In this document: piece by piece, positions 8,211 through 18,767 of the stretch
Layout: every line of letters starts with the position of its first letter
How positions within the stretch are numbered: position 1 is the stretch's first letter
Assembly: GCF_013337045.2 (NCBI RefSeq)
Contig: NZ_CP118259.1
Coordinates: 1,488,001 to 1,552,000 of the forward strand
Origin: Agrobacterium vitis
Lineage (GTDB): Bacteria > Pseudomonadota > Alphaproteobacteria > Rhizobiales > Rhizobiaceae
Length of the DNA: 64,000 bases
Direction: 5' to 3'
Made by a program: the position numbers and the translations under genes
Notes under the pieces: generated by a model
The model's input: only the letters and a program-made list of their open reading frames with translations
The model's database searches: none
What the model was told of the DNA's origin: nothing

Positions 8211-10676
8211 ATGAATGCCACCAACACCCATGAAACCACCATCGCCATCGATGGCATGAATTGCGCCTCTTGCGTGCGGCGGGTCGAAAAGGCGATTGCC
8301 GCCGTGCCGGGCGTATCGTCTGCCTCGGTCAATTTGGCCAGTGAAAAGGCCAGCGTGCAGTTTTCGCAGCAGCCGGATCTCGCCGCCGTGCTGGCAGCCA
8401 TTCAACAGGCCGGTTATGCGCCGCGTATCGAGACCCAGGAATTAGACATAGATGGCATGAACTGCGCCTCCTGTGTGCGGCGCGTGGAAAAAGCCTTGGC
8501 CGCCGTGCCGGGCGTCAGTTTAGCTGCGGTCAATCTGGCAACCGAACGCGCCACTGTGACCGTCACCGCAGAGACGGATAGGCAGGCCCTCGTCGCTGCC
8601 GTGGAACAGGCCGGTTATCATGTTCGCAAGCCAGCCAGCCCGGAAGGGCTATCCGCCCCCGACCCCCTGCCCGACCGGCGTGCGGATGAGACACATCGCT
8701 TGACGCGGATGACTGTGATTGCCTTTCTCCTGACCCTTCCGGTCTTCATCATTGAAATGGGCTCGCACCTCATTCCCGCCCTGCATTCCTGGGTGATGAA
8801 CACGCTTGGCATGCAGACCAGTTGGGTGCTTCAGGCCTTGCTGGCCGGGCTGGTGCTGTTTGGTCCCGGCCTCACATTCTTTCGCCGTGGTGTGCCAAAC
8901 CTCATTCGCCTTCATCCAGATATGAACTCGCTGGTGGTGCTGGGCGCATCCGCCGCCTATGGCTATTCGCTGGTTGCCACGTTCACGCCGGGGCTGATGC
9001 CGCAAGGTACCGTCAATGTCTATTATGAGGCGGCAGCCGTTATCGTCACCCTGGTGCTGCTCGGGCGCACGCTGGAAAGCCGTGCCAAAGGCCGGACCAG
9101 CGACGCCATCAAACGGCTGATCGGCCTCAGCCCCAAAACCGCGCGGGTAATCCGGGAGGGCAGGCCTGTTGATCTCGACATTGCCGCCGTTATCGTCGGC
9201 GATATCTTGGACATCCGCCCCGGCGAAAGACTTCCCGTCGATGGCGTGGTGATCGAAGGCCGCTCCTTTATCGACGAATCGATGATTTCAGGCGAACCGG
9301 TACCGGTGGAAAAGGCGGATGGCGACACGGTGACCGGCGGTACGATCAACAAGAATGGCGCGTTTCGGTTTCGCGCCACCAAAGTCGGCGCCGACACGCT
9401 TCTCTCCCAGATCATCCGTATGGTGGAAACCGCCCAAGGCTCAAAACTGCCGATCCAGGGCATGGTGGACCGGATAACCGGCTGGTTCGTTCCAGCTGTG
9501 ATCGTGGCGGCTCTGCTCACCTTCATTGTCTGGCTGTTGTTCGGCCCTGCGCCTGCGCTCAGCTATGCGCTGGTCAATGCGGTTGCAGTGTTGATCATCG
9601 CCTGCCCCTGCGCCATGGGGCTGGCCACTCCAACCTCGATCATGGTTGGCACCGGCCGCGCTGCCGAATTGGGCGTATTGTTTCGCAAGGGCGAAGCCTT
9701 GCAAAGCCTGCGCGATGTCACGATCGTCGCTCTCGACAAGACCGGCACGCTGACCGAAGGCAGGCCGGAACTGACCGATCTGGTGGCGGCAGACGGCTTT
9801 TCCCGTGCCGACATCCTGTCCTTTGCAGCCAGCCTTGAGGCGCGCTCCGAACACCCGATTGCCAAAGCCGTCCTGGCCGCTTCCGAGGCTGAACAAGCGC
9901 CTCACCAGATCGCAACCGATGTTGTCGCAGAGCCAGGCTACGGTATCACCGGCATCGTCTCCGGCCATCAGGTGCTTGTTGGTGCCGACCGGGCGCTGAC
10001 CCGGCATGGCATCGATCTCTCCGCATTTGCCGAGGACGCCGAACGGCTCGGTTTGGAAGCAAAAACCCCGCTCTATCTGGCGATTGATGGCAAAGCCGCA
10101 GCTCTGATGGCGGTCGCCGACCCGATCAAGGCAAGCACACCGGCGGCAATCCGCGCCTTGCACGACATCGGCCTCAAAGTGGCGATGATCAGCGGCGATA
10201 ACCGCCGCACCGCCGAGGCCATCGCCGCCCGGCTCGGCATCGATACGGTGATTGCCGAAGTTCTGCCCGACGGTAAGGTGGCGGCGATTGCCGGTCTTCG
10301 CAGGGATGGAAGCAAGCTCGCCTTCGTTGGCGATGGCATCAACGATGCCCCGGCCCTGTCTTCCGCCGATATCGGCATCGCAGTTGGCACTGGCTCCGAT
10401 ATCGCCATCGAAAGCGCCGATGTCGTGCTGATGTCCGGTGACTTGCAAGGCGTGGCCCGTGCCATCGCAATAAGCAAGGCGGTGATCCGCAATATCGGCC
10501 AGAACCTGTTCTGGGCCTTTGCCTACAATGTCCTGCTGATCCCGCTGGCGGCTGGTCTGCTCTACCCCGTCAATGGAACATTGCTATCGCCGATCTTCGC
10601 CGCCGGTGCGATGGGACTGTCCAGTGTCTTTGTGCTGACCAACGCGCTCCGGCTGCGCACGTTACGCCCAGCATGA
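8211..10676 (+). CDS. copA: Copper-efflux P1B-type ATPase CopA/ActP
   Basis: This 821-residue Cu(I)-exporting ATPase has two tandem heavy-metal-associated domains with GMNCASC motifs (Cys18/21 and Cys85/88). Eight membrane segments are expected, with the CPC channel motif at 465-467, the phosphorylated Asp509 (DKTGTLTEG), and GDGINDAP in the ATP-binding region. Two metal domains and a CueR-type promoter indicate the high-flux detoxification pump. In-frame starts upstream at 8151 and 8181 lie within the promoter itself, so I chose ATG 8211 with AGGAA eight bases before it. It is divergent from fixGHIS, and a strong terminator follows. Confidence 0.95.
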   Translation: MNATNTHETTIAIDGMNCASCVRRVEKAIAAVPGVSSASVNLASEKASVQFSQQPDLAAVLAAIQQAGYAPRIETQELDIDGMNCASCVRRVEKALAAVPGVSLAAVNLATERATVTVTAETDRQALVAAVEQAGYHVRKPASPEGLSAPDPLPDRRADETHRLTRMTVIAFLLTLPVFIIEMGSHLIPALHSWVMNTLGMQTSWVLQALLAGLVLFGPGLTFFRRGVPNLIRLHPDMNSLVVLGASAAYGYSLVATFTPGLMPQGTVNVYYEAAAVIVTLVLLGRTLESRAKGRTSDAIKRLIGLSPKTARVIREGRPVDLDIAAVIVGDILDIRPGERLPVDGVVIEGRSFIDESMISGEPVPVEKADGDTVTGGTINKNGAFRFRATKVGADTLLSQIIRMVETAQGSKLPIQGMVDRITGWFVPAVIVAALLTFIVWLLFGPAPALSYALVNAVAVLIIACPCAMGLATPTSIMVGTGRAAELGVLFRKGEALQSLRDVTIVALDKTGTLTEGRPELTDLVAADGFSRADILSFAASLEARSEHPIAKAVLAASEAEQAPHQIATDVVAEPGYGITGIVSGHQVLVGADRALTRHGIDLSAFAEDAERLGLEAKTPLYLAIDGKAAALMAVADPIKASTPAAIRALHDIGLKVAMISGDNRRTAEAIAARLGIDTVIAEVLPDGKVAAIAGLRRDGSKLAFVGDGINDAPALSSADIGIAVGTGSDIAIESADVVLMSGDLQGVARAIAISKAVIRNIGQNLFWAFAYNVLLIPLAAGLLYPVNGTLLSPIFAAGAMGLSSVFVLTNALRLRTLRPA

Positions 10677-10740
10677 AGGGATGTTCTGCATCTAAAAAAC
10701 GAGCGCAGGGCAGATGCTGTTACAAATATTATTAGAATGC

Positions 10741-10781
10741 AGAAGGCCATGGCGCTGATAACGCCATGGCCTTCTGATTTT
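10741..10781 (+). terminator. Rho-independent terminator after copA
   Basis: A perfect 14-bp stem (10741-10754 with 10762-10775, AGAAGGCCATGGCG arm) has a 7-base loop and is followed by GATTTTT. It lies 64 bases after the copA stop and should end that transcript. Confidence 0.85.
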
Positions 10782-10802
10782 TAACCTGAACGATATCCCT
10801 TA

Positions 10803-10942
10803 CAGTCTGTTCAAGAATTGCTGCTGGCCTGGCGAAAATGGTGATTTCGAGAACCGGAACGGAGCGTACTTAACGTACGTGAGTACCGGAAGCGCAGAAA
10901 TTGCCATTTGCAGACGGCCAGCGGCTATTCTTGGACGGACTG
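10803..10942. repeat. 140-bp imperfect palindromic intergenic element abutting the gyrA stop
   Basis: The outer arms read CAGTCTGTTCAAGAAT at the left. At the right, the reverse complement of CAGTCCGTCCAAGAAT ends at 10942, the base next to the gyrA stop codon. Complementarity continues inward (GCTGGCC, AAATGG, ATTTC), and the core reads GTACTTAACGTACGTGAGTAC-like. The whole unit can fold into one long cruciform. Size, position and palindromy fit the dispersed intergenic elements of Rhizobiaceae (RIME/BIME type). Copy number cannot be judged from one window. Confidence 0.7.
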
Positions 10943-13735
10943 TTAGGTCGCGCTCTCATCCGGCGTCGCCGTATCGGTGGCGACACCGTTGTCGGCGCTG
11001 GTCTCTGCACCGATCTCGCCATCCTCTTCGCCTTCCGGCTCATTGATACGCTCGACCGAGACGACCTTTTCGTCCTTGGCGGTGTTGAAGATCGTCACGC
11101 CCTTGGTGGCGCGGCTGGCGATGCGAATGCCATCGACTGGCACGCGGATCAACTGACCACCATCCGAGACCAGCATGATCTGGTCCTTGTCTTCGACCGG
11201 GAAGGCAGCAACCAGCTGACCGATTTCTGCCGTCTTCGACGTGTCGGTGGCACGAATGCCCTTGCCGCCACGGCCAGATGTGCGGAAATCGTAGGACGAC
11301 GAGCGCTTGCCGATGCCGCGTTCGGAGATCGTCAGCACGAATTGTTCGCGTGCCTTCAGCTCCTGATAACGCTCTTCGGTCAGATCGCCGATTTCACCCA
11401 CCTCTTCACCAACCAATGCGATGTCGTCCTCATCCACGCCACTTGCGCGGCGCTCGGTAGCAGAACGCTTCAGATAGGCCGCGCGCTGCCATGGCTCGGC
11501 ATCGACATGGCTCAAGATGGTCATCGAGATGATTCGGTCATTCGGCTGCAAGGAAATGCCGCGAACGCCGATGGAGTTGCGACCGGCAAACACCCTGACT
11601 TCATCGACAGGGAAGCGGATCGCCTGGCCCAAAGCCGTGGTCAGCAGCACATCGTCGTCAATCGTGCAGGTCTCGACGGAGAGAATCTCATCACCCTCTT
11701 CTTCGAGCTTCATGGCGATCTTGCCATTGCGGTTGACCTGGACGAAGTCGCTCAACTTGTTACGGCGCACCGTGCCCCGCGTTGTCGAGAACATTACGTC
11801 GAGATTATCCCAGCTTGCCTCATCCTCGGGCAGCGGCATGATCGTGGTGATCCGCTCACCTGGCTCCAGTGGCAGCATGTTGATCAGCGCCTTGCCGCGC
11901 GACTGTGGCGTGCCGATCGGCAGACGCCAGACCTTCTCCTTATAAACGATTCCGCGTGACGAGAAGAACAGAACCGGTGTGTGGGTATTGGCAACAAATA
12001 GCCGGGTAACGAAATCCTCGTCCCGTGTCGCCATGCCGGAGCGGCCCTTGCCGCCGCGACGCTGGGCGCGATAGGTGACCAGCGGAACGCGCTTGATATA
12101 GCCAAGATGCGAAACGGTCACCACCATGTCTTCACGGGCGATGAGATCCTCATCGTCCATGTCAGGGCCGCCCTCCATGATCTGGCTGCGGCGTGGCGTG
12201 CCAAACTCGTCGCGAACCGCGACAAGCTCATCGACAACAATGGTCTGAATTCGGGTCCGAGACGACAAAATATCGAGATAATCGGAGATTTCCGCCCCGA
12301 TCTTGTTCAATTCCTCGTCGATTTCGTCGCGACCAAGAGCTGTCAGGCGGGCAAGACGCAATTCGAGGATGGCGCGAGCCTGCTCTTCCGACAGGTTATA
12401 GGTATTGTCCTCGTTGATCCTGTGGCGCGGATCATCGATCAGCCGGATCAGGCTTTCCACGTCGGAAGCCGGCCAGCGGCGTTCCATCAACTGCTCACGC
12501 GCCGTCTGCGGGTCCGGCGCCTGGCGGATCAACCGGATGACTTCATCGATATTGGCAACGGCAATGGCGAGACCAACCAGCACATGGGCGCGGTCACGCG
12601 CCTTGCGCAACAGATACTTCGTTCGCCGGCTAATAACCTCCTCGCGGAAGCTGACGAAAGCCCGTAGCATATCGAGCAGCGTCAACTGTTCCGGCTTGCC
12701 GCCATTCAGCGCCACCATGTTGCAGCCGAACGAGCTTTGCAGCGGCGTGTAGCGGTAGAGCTGGTTGAGGATCACGTCCGCATTGGCGTCACGCTTCAAC
12801 TCGACCACGACGCGGTAGCCCTGGCGGTCGGATTCGTCCCGTAGATCGGAAATGCCCTCGATGCGCTTATCACGCACCAATTCGGCCATTTTCTCGATCA
12901 TCGTGGACTTGTTCACCTGATACGGAATCTCGGTAATGATGATCTGTTCGCGGTCGCCACGCATTGGCTCAATTCGCGCCACGCCGCGCATGATTACAGA
13001 GCCACGTCCGGTCTCATAGGCCGAGCGAATACCGCTACGGCCAAGAATCAGCGCACCGGTCGGAAAGTCTGGGCCTGGAATGATCTGCATCAGTTCCGGC
13101 AATTCGATAGCCGGGTTTTCAATCAGCGCGATACAGCCATTGATGACTTCGACCAGATTGTGCGGCGGAATATTCGTCGCCATGCCGACCGCGATACCGC
13201 CGGCGCCATTGACGAGAAGATTGGGAAATTTCGCTGGCACGACGACAGGCTCGGACAGCGTGCCATCGTAGTTGTCACGAAAATCGACCGTGTCCTTGTC
13301 CAGATCGTCCAGCAGCGAATGCGCAGCCTTTTGCAGGCGGCACTCGGTATAGCGTTCCGCCGCTGGCGGATCGCCGTCGATGGAACCGAAATTGCCCTGA
13401 CCGTCGATCAGCGGCAGCCGCAACGACCAATCCTGCGCCATACGGGCCAGCGCATCATAGATCGCCGAATTGCCGTGCGGATGGAATTTACCCATCACGT
13501 CGCCGGTTACACGGGCGCATTTCACATATTTCTTATTCCAGTCGATACCCAGTTCGGACATGCCAAACAGGATGCGACGATGAACGGGCTTCAAACCATC
13601 GCGGACATCGGGAAGTGCGCGGCTAACGATAACGCTCATCGCGTAATCGAGATACGACCGCTGCATTTCCGTCATGATCGAAATGGGTTCGATATCGGAC
13701 GGCATTTTACCGCCGGGTGTGCTTTGCTCAGTCAA
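10943..13735 (-). CDS. gyrA: DNA gyrase subunit A
   Basis: This 930-residue protein is the breakage-reunion subunit of DNA gyrase, which with GyrB introduces negative supercoils. The N-terminal domain has the catalytic tyrosine at residue 129 (AERYTECRL) and the quinolone region HPHGNSAIYDALARM, with Ser90 and Asp94 at the positions that are sensitive when unaltered. The C-terminal half carries the beta-propeller blades and the GyrA box region (QRRGGKGRSGM, residues near 560). The acidic C-terminal tail (EPEGEEDGEIGAET) is usual in rhizobia. A candidate promoter with a palindromic spacer lies just upstream. Confidence 0.97.
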   Translation of the reverse strand: MTEQSTPGGKMPSDIEPISIMTEMQRSYLDYAMSVIVSRALPDVRDGLKPVHRRILFGMSELGIDWNKKYVKCARVTGDVMGKFHPHGNSAIYDALARMAQDWSLRLPLIDGQGNFGSIDGDPPAAERYTECRLQKAAHSLLDDLDKDTVDFRDNYDGTLSEPVVVPAKFPNLLVNGAGGIAVGMATNIPPHNLVEVINGCIALIENPAIELPELMQIIPGPDFPTGALILGRSGIRSAYETGRGSVIMRGVARIEPMRGDREQIIITEIPYQVNKSTMIEKMAELVRDKRIEGISDLRDESDRQGYRVVVELKRDANADVILNQLYRYTPLQSSFGCNMVALNGGKPEQLTLLDMLRAFVSFREEVISRRTKYLLRKARDRAHVLVGLAIAVANIDEVIRLIRQAPDPQTAREQLMERRWPASDVESLIRLIDDPRHRINEDNTYNLSEEQARAILELRLARLTALGRDEIDEELNKIGAEISDYLDILSSRTRIQTIVVDELVAVRDEFGTPRRSQIMEGGPDMDDEDLIAREDMVVTVSHLGYIKRVPLVTYRAQRRGGKGRSGMATRDEDFVTRLFVANTHTPVLFFSSRGIVYKEKVWRLPIGTPQSRGKALINMLPLEPGERITTIMPLPEDEASWDNLDVMFSTTRGTVRRNKLSDFVQVNRNGKIAMKLEEEGDEILSVETCTIDDDVLLTTALGQAIRFPVDEVRVFAGRNSIGVRGISLQPNDRIISMTILSHVDAEPWQRAAYLKRSATERRASGVDEDDIALVGEEVGEIGDLTEERYQELKAREQFVLTISERGIGKRSSSYDFRTSGRGGKGIRATDTSKTAEIGQLVAAFPVEDKDQIMLVSDGGQLIRVPVDGIRIASRATKGVTIFNTAKDEKVVSVERINEPEGEEDGEIGAETSADNGVATDTATPDESAT

Positions 13736-13767
13736 AACGGGTCACGCCTGTTAGAATCACTAGGGAT

Positions 13768-13797
13768 TTTATAGCGGAAAGCCCCTTTCCGCGCCAA
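13768..13797 (-). promoter_or_regulatory. Candidate gyrA promoter with palindromic spacer
   Basis: On the minus strand, TTGGCG (13797-13792) and TATAAA (13773-13768) are 18 bases apart, and transcription would begin about 26 bases before the gyrA ATG. The spacer is filled by a perfect inverted repeat, GCGGAAAG-CCC-CTTTCCGC (13774-13792). An 18-base spacer with a dyad could be an operator or a supercoiling-sensitive element; the function is inferred. Confidence 0.5.
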
Positions 13798-14013
13798 TTT
13801 GCTGGGAGGTTTTGAACAGGCTTTTGCGGCTATGACAAGGCATTTCTTGAGCCCTGGGCTGCTATCTGCCCGAATGACCGCCACTGGTGGCTTGACCTTG
13901 CCTCCACGCGCCGGAAATCACTCTCCAACGGCCAGGATATGGTAGAGGATTCTCTCGCGCCCCAGTTTCACGCAACCTGCGGCCTTTATCCAAACAGAAA
14001 CAGGAGAACATCC

Positions 14014-14643
14014 ATGACCAATGTCGAACTTCTCCTCAATGCCTTCACCACCCTGTTGGTGACGCTCGACCCGCCGGGTCTGGCACCGCTGTTTCTTGGT
14101 CTGACCCGGGGCATGACCCGGCAGCAACGCAAACAAGTGGCCTTGCGTGGCGCGGCCATCGCCTTTGGCATCCTGGCGGTCTTTGCTGTATTCGGCGCCA
14201 GCATTCTTGAAGCGCTTGGTATCTCCATCGGCGCGTTCCGTATCGCGGGTGGGTTGATGCTGTTTGCCATCGCTTTCGAGATGATTTTCGAAAAACGCCA
14301 GGAGCGTAAGGAAAAGACCTCGGAAGACGCGATTACCCGCGATCACATGCACAATATCGCCGTCTTCCCGCTGGCTTTGCCGCTCATCGCTGGCCCTGGC
14401 GCCATTTCCGCCACCATCCTGCTGGCTGGCGCCTTGCCCGGCCCGGTCGAGCGCACGGAACTGATCCTGGTCATCGGACTGTGCATTGGCGTCGTACTGC
14501 TGGCCCTGGTGATCGCCGATCGGCTCGATCGCTTTCTGGGCATCACCGGGCGGGCCATCCTGACCCGCCTGCTCGGCGTCATCCTGGCCGCCCTATCCGT
14601 TCAATTTGTCGTTGACGGCATTAAGGCGGCATTTCATCTCTGA
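14014..14643 (+). CDS. MarC-family integral membrane protein
   Basis: This 209-residue protein of the MarC (UPF0056) family has six predicted membrane segments. The family-typical opening (LLLNAFTTLLVTLDPPGLAPLFL) and the PLALPLIAGPGAISATILLAG segment are both present. MarC proteins were once linked to multiple antibiotic resistance, but that link was not sustained and the transported substrate is unknown. I chose the ATG at 14014 because AGGAGA lies seven bases upstream. An in-frame ATG at 13939 would add 25 non-conserved residues. A hairpin follows the stop. Confidence 0.9.
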   Translation: MTNVELLLNAFTTLLVTLDPPGLAPLFLGLTRGMTRQQRKQVALRGAAIAFGILAVFAVFGASILEALGISIGAFRIAGGLMLFAIAFEMIFEKRQERKEKTSEDAITRDHMHNIAVFPLALPLIAGPGAISATILLAGALPGPVERTELILVIGLCIGVVLLALVIADRLDRFLGITGRAILTRLLGVILAALSVQFVVDGIKAAFHL

Positions 14644-14650
14644 GGCCCTA

Positions 14651-14680
14651 TGCAATGGCGATGAAAGCATCGCCATTGCA
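14651..14680. terminator. Hairpin between convergent marC and the small membrane gene
   Basis: A perfect 13-bp stem, TGCAATGGCGATG (14651-14663) with its complement (14668-14680), has a 4-base loop AAAG. It begins 7 bases after the marC stop. There is no clear T-run, so it may work as a bidirectional or Rho-assisted terminator, or as an mRNA-stabilising end. Confidence 0.5.
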
Positions 14681-14718
14681 AGATCGGAACCTTCAAAGGC
14701 GTTTAGGACGGACATTTT

Positions 14719-14973
14719 CTAATAGTTCGCCCGCAATATCCGTTTCCAGATCGTACCGCCCAGAAATCGATTGAACACGACAAAATAGGCGATAACCAAA
14801 GCAAACATGATGAAAGCGGGTAAGCCGTTCAACTGAAAGCCATCCGGAGTCAAACCGCCGCTCAGATACCCGACGATATAGCCCAGGACGAAGAATGAAC
14901 TGAACAGATCAAGTATGAAAGCGAGGATAATCCGCCATTGCGATGGTCTGCGTTTGATTTCGTCTTCCGGCAT
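14719..14973 (-). CDS. Small RDD-like inner-membrane protein
   Basis: This 84-residue protein has two hydrophobic segments (about residues 15-36 and 51-68) and the C-terminal motif NRFLGGTIWKRIL, which resembles the end of RDD-family membrane domains. It lies 42 bases after ssb on the same strand and may be cotranscribed with it. No function can be assigned, and the RDD link is by resemblance only. Confidence 0.65.
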   Translation of the reverse strand: MPEDEIKRRPSQWRIILAFILDLFSSFFVLGYIVGYLSGGLTPDGFQLNGLPAFIMFALVIAYFVVFNRFLGGTIWKRILRANY

Positions 14974-15015
14974 TTACCCCTCCGATCACGTCAAAAAAAT
15001 CGATGATCCTGCCGA

Positions 15016-15546
15016 TCAGAACGGAATATCATCGTCCATATCGCGGGAGAAGCCGCCCGATGGCGCGCTGGCACCGCGACCACCGCCCGAGGAGGATGCG
15101 CCGCCGCTGCGGGCCGGGGCCGAGCCGTAATCGTCGTAACCACCACCGCCGCCGCCGAAATCGCTGCCACCACGGGCAGCACCGCCACCTTCGCCACGGC
15201 CACCGAGCATGGTCAGTGTCGAATTGAAGCCCTGGAGGACGATTTCCGTCGAGTAACGGTCATTGCCGTTCTGGTCCTGCCATTTGCGGGTCTGAAGCTG
15301 GCCCTCGATATAAACGGTCGCACCCTTCTTCAGATATTGTTCGGCCACCTTGCAGAGACCTTCATTGAAGATCACCACGCTGTGCCATTCGGTCTTTTCC
15401 TTGCGCTCGCCGGAGTTACGGTCGCGCCAGGATTCGGACGTGGCGATGCGCAGGTTGGCAATCGGCTTACCGTCCTGGGTACGGCGGATTTCCGGGTCGG
15501 CGCCCAGATTGCCGATCAAAATAACCTTGTTGACGCTTCCAGCCAT
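15016..15546 (-). CDS. ssb: Single-stranded DNA-binding protein
   Basis: This 176-residue SSB has an N-terminal OB fold ([20 protein letters not shown], then the [10 protein letters not shown] strand region). A long glycine- and serine-rich linker follows, and the acidic tip MDDDIPF recruits replication and repair partners. It coats single-stranded DNA in replication, recombination and SOS repair. The ATG at 15546 has GAGGTGA just upstream; a GTG at 15555 is also in frame. It is divergent from uvrA, and the shared region contains an SOS box. Confidence 0.95.
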   Translation of the reverse strand: MAGSVNKVILIGNLGADPEIRRTQDGKPIANLRIATSESWRDRNSGERKEKTEWHSVVIFNEGLCKVAEQYLKKGATVYIEGQLQTRKWQDQNGNDRYSTEIVLQGFNSTLTMLGGRGEGGGAARGGSDFGGGGGGYDDYGSAPARSGGASSSGGGRGASAPSGGFSRDMDDDIPF

Positions 15547-15672
15547 GATACTCACCTCGCTGCCACCATGGGGCGGCTTACAAATCCAATCAATTTTAAC
15601 CTTATCCTATCCCTGTCGATTAAGGGCAGCCAGATCGCCTGTAATCCACAGCGAAGAATCTAGAGCAAAAAT

Positions 15673-15687
15673 GTTCTTTCTTTGTTC
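15673..15687. promoter_or_regulatory. LexA (SOS) box between ssb and uvrA
   Basis: GTTCTTTCTTTGTTC is an exact match to the alphaproteobacterial LexA site GTTC-N7-GTTC. It lies in the 278-base divergent region, about 137 bases before uvrA and 126 before ssb, so LexA probably represses uvrA and perhaps ssb until DNA damage. Confidence 0.85.
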
Positions 15688-15824
15688 TAATAAATTTGTA
15701 TGATGCAGTCAACTCTATCGGAATCGAACGCAGAATCGACCTACCCGTCTCGACAGGACGGCAGCAGTGACTAAATAAGGAGCGGCATTCCTGCCTGCGG
15801 CTCTCTCCCAAACCGAGTTTTGTT

Positions 15825-18746
15825 ATGAGCGAATTGAAGACGATTTCCATCCGTGGTGCGCGCGAGCACAATCTCAAGGGCATCGACCTTGATCTGCCGC
15901 GCAACAGCCTGATCGTGATGACCGGCCTTTCCGGCTCGGGAAAGTCGTCGCTGGCCTTCGATACGATCTATGCCGAAGGTCAACGCCGCTATGTTGAAAG
16001 CTTGTCGGCCTACGCCCGGCAGTTCCTGGAGATGATGCAGAAGCCTGATGTGGACTTGATCGAAGGGCTTTCCCCGGCAATCTCCATCGAGCAGAAGACC
16101 ACGTCGCGCAATCCGCGCTCGACGGTCGGGACCGTCACCGAAATCTACGATTATATGCGCCTGCTGTTTGCCCGCGTCGGCGTACCCTATTCGCCAGCCA
16201 CCGGCCTGCCAATTGAGAGCCAGACCGTCAGCCAGATGGTTGACCGCGTCCTGGCCTTTGAAGAAGGGACGCGGCTTTATATTCTTGCGCCAATCATCCG
16301 GGGTCGCAAGGGCGAGTACAAGAAAGAACTCGCTGAGTTGATGAAGAAGGGCTTCCAGCGCGTCAAGATCGATGGCCAGTTCTATGAAATCGCCGAGGCA
16401 CCCACCCTCGACAAGAAATACAAGCACGATATCGACATCGTCGTTGACCGCGTTGTGGTGCGGGCCGACATGGCCTCGCGGCTGGCGGACAGTCTGGAAA
16501 CCTGCCTTCGCCTTGCCGATGGGCTGGCGGTCGCCGAATTTGCCGACAAGCCGCTGCCGGCCAATGAAACATCGGCTGGCGGCTCCGCCAATAAATCGTT
16601 GAACGAGACCCATGAGCGGGTGCTGTTTTCGGAAAAATTCGCCTGCCCGGTCTCCGGCTTTACCATTCCGGAAATCGAGCCACGGTTGTTTTCCTTCAAC
16701 AATCCGTTCGGCGCTTGCCCAACCTGCGACGGCCTCGGCTTTCAGCAGAAGATCGATGAAGCGCTGATCATTCCCGAAGCCGACAAGCGGTTGAAGGACG
16801 GCGCGATTGCACCTTGGGCGAAATCCAGCTCGCCTTATTACGACCAGACCCTTGAAGGTCTTGGCAAGGCTTTTGGCTTCAAGCTGACCAGCAAATGGTC
16901 TGAGCTGAGCGCCGAAGCGCAGAAATCCATCCTGCACGGCACGGAAGAAAAGATCGAGTTTCACTACGCCGACGGCGCACGCTCCTATAGCGCGACAAAG
17001 ACCTTCGAAGGCATCGTGCCAAACCTGGAGCGCCGCTGGAAGGAAACCGATAGCGCCTGGGCGCGGGAAGAAATCGAGCGCTACATGTCCGCTGCGCCCT
17101 GCCCTGCCTGCAAAGGTTTCAGGCTGAAACCCGAAGCGCTGGCGGTGAAAATCAACGGCCTGCATATCGGCCAGGTGACGGAAATGTCGATCCGGGTTGC
17201 CGGCGGCTGGTTCGAGACCCTGCCTGGTCTGCTGACCGACAAGCAGAATGAAATTGCCGTTCGTATTCTCAAGGAAATCCGCGAGCGCCTGAGCTTCCTC
17301 AACGATGTCGGGCTGGACTATCTCAGCCTGTCGCGTAACTCCGGCACTCTGTCAGGCGGAGAAAGCCAGCGTATCCGGCTTGCCTCACAGATCGGTTCAG
17401 GCCTGACCGGCGTGCTTTATGTGCTGGATGAACCTTCGATTGGCCTGCATCAGCGCGACAATGCCCGGCTTCTCGATACGCTCAAACACCTGCGCGATAT
17501 CGGCAATACGGTAATCGTCGTCGAGCATGACGAGGACGCCATTCTGGCTGCCGATTATGTGGTCGATATCGGGCCTGCGGCAGGCATTCATGGTGGCCAG
17601 GTGATCGCCAAGGGCAGTCCGCAGGACATCATGGCGAATGGCAAGTCCCTGACCGGCAAATATCTGACCGGTGAACTCGGCGTTAAAGTACCGCCGGCGC
17701 GGCGCAAGCCCAAGAAGGGCCAGCAGATCAAGGTGATCGGCGCCCGGGGCAACAATCTGAAGAATGTCACAGCGGCCATTCCGCTTGGTGTGTTTACCGC
17801 CGTTACCGGCGTTTCCGGCGGCGGCAAGTCAACATTCTTGATCGAGACATTATATAAAGCCGCAGCACGACGGGTAATGGGCGCCCGGGAAAATCCTGCC
17901 GATCATGACCGGATCGATGGTTTCGAATTCATCGATAAGGTGATTGATATCGACCAGTCGCCGATTGGCCGCACGCCGCGCTCCAACCCCGCCACCTATA
18001 CCGGCGCATTTACCCCGATCCGCGACTGGTTTTCCGGTCTGCCGGAGGCCAAGGCGCGCGGTTATCAGCCCGGCCGCTTTTCCTTCAACGTCAAGGGCGG
18101 ACGTTGTGAAGCCTGCCAGGGCGATGGTGTCATCAAGATCGAAATGCATTTCCTACCGGATGTCTATGTCACCTGCGACGTCTGCCACGGTAAGCGCTAT
18201 AATCGCGAAACGCTTGATGTGACCTTCAAAACCAAGTCGATTGCCGACGTGCTGGACATGACGGTCGAGGAAGGTGTCGAGTTTTTCTCGGCAGTACCTG
18301 CGGTGCGCGACAAGCTGCAAGCGCTGTTTGATGTCGGCCTTGGCTATATCAAGGTCGGACAACAGGCCAATACGCTGTCGGGCGGTGAAGCCCAGCGCAT
18401 CAAGCTCGCCAAGGAGCTTTCGAAGAAATCGACGGGTCGCACGCTGTATATCCTTGATGAACCCACGACCGGCCTGCATTTTCACGACGTCGCCAAGCTC
18501 TTGGAAATGCTTCAGGAACTGGTCGATCAGGGCAATTCAGTCGTGGTCATCGAGCACAATCTCGAAGTGATCAAGACTGCCGATCACATCATCGATTTCG
18601 GCCCCGAAGGCGGCGATGGCGGCGGCCAGATCGTCGCCCAAGGCACGCCGGAAGAGATCGTCAAGGTTGAGGCGTCCTACACCGGCCACTTCCTCAGGGA
18701 GTTGCTGGAGCGCCGTCCGATGAAGAAGCCGCAAGCCGCAGAATAG
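15825..18746 (+). CDS. uvrA: Excinuclease ABC subunit A
   Basis: This is a 973-residue UvrA, the DNA-damage sensor that loads UvrB in nucleotide excision repair. It has two ABC ATPase modules with Walker A motifs ([12 protein letters not shown] near residue 35, [10 protein letters not shown] near 665) and two ABC signatures ([24 protein letters not shown]). The zinc-binding cysteine clusters are [16 protein letters not shown], and CEACQG paired with CDVCHGKRY. Length is normal for the family. The gene is divergent from ssb across an SOS box and is followed after 21 bases by the DUF72 gene. Confidence 0.97.
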   Translation: MSELKTISIRGAREHNLKGIDLDLPRNSLIVMTGLSGSGKSSLAFDTIYAEGQRRYVESLSAYARQFLEMMQKPDVDLIEGLSPAISIEQKTTSRNPRSTVGTVTEIYDYMRLLFARVGVPYSPATGLPIESQTVSQMVDRVLAFEEGTRLYILAPIIRGRKGEYKKELAELMKKGFQRVKIDGQFYEIAEAPTLDKKYKHDIDIVVDRVVVRADMASRLADSLETCLRLADGLAVAEFADKPLPANETSAGGSANKSLNETHERVLFSEKFACPVSGFTIPEIEPRLFSFNNPFGACPTCDGLGFQQKIDEALIIPEADKRLKDGAIAPWAKSSSPYYDQTLEGLGKAFGFKLTSKWSELSAEAQKSILHGTEEKIEFHYADGARSYSATKTFEGIVPNLERRWKETDSAWAREEIERYMSAAPCPACKGFRLKPEALAVKINGLHIGQVTEMSIRVAGGWFETLPGLLTDKQNEIAVRILKEIRERLSFLNDVGLDYLSLSRNSGTLSGGESQRIRLASQIGSGLTGVLYVLDEPSIGLHQRDNARLLDTLKHLRDIGNTVIVVEHDEDAILAADYVVDIGPAAGIHGGQVIAKGSPQDIMANGKSLTGKYLTGELGVKVPPARRKPKKGQQIKVIGARGNNLKNVTAAIPLGVFTAVTGVSGGGKSTFLIETLYKAAARRVMGARENPADHDRIDGFEFIDKVIDIDQSPIGRTPRSNPATYTGAFTPIRDWFSGLPEAKARGYQPGRFSFNVKGGRCEACQGDGVIKIEMHFLPDVYVTCDVCHGKRYNRETLDVTFKTKSIADVLDMTVEEGVEFFSAVPAVRDKLQALFDVGLGYIKVGQQANTLSGGEAQRIKLAKELSKKSTGRTLYILDEPTTGLHFHDVAKLLEMLQELVDQGNSVVVIEHNLEVIKTADHIIDFGPEGGDGGGQIVAQGTPEEIVKVEASYTGHFLRELLERRPMKKPQAAE

Positions 18747-18767
18747 CGATCAACAAGGAGTGGGCAG

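Noticed and set aside
9441..10448. Long open frame antisense to copA
   Set aside because: It is a shadow of the copA coding frame in GC-rich DNA, without a recognisable domain or ribosome site.
15771..17165. Long open frame antisense to uvrA
   Set aside because: It overlaps a clearly real gene and has no family features; it is an artefact of codon bias.
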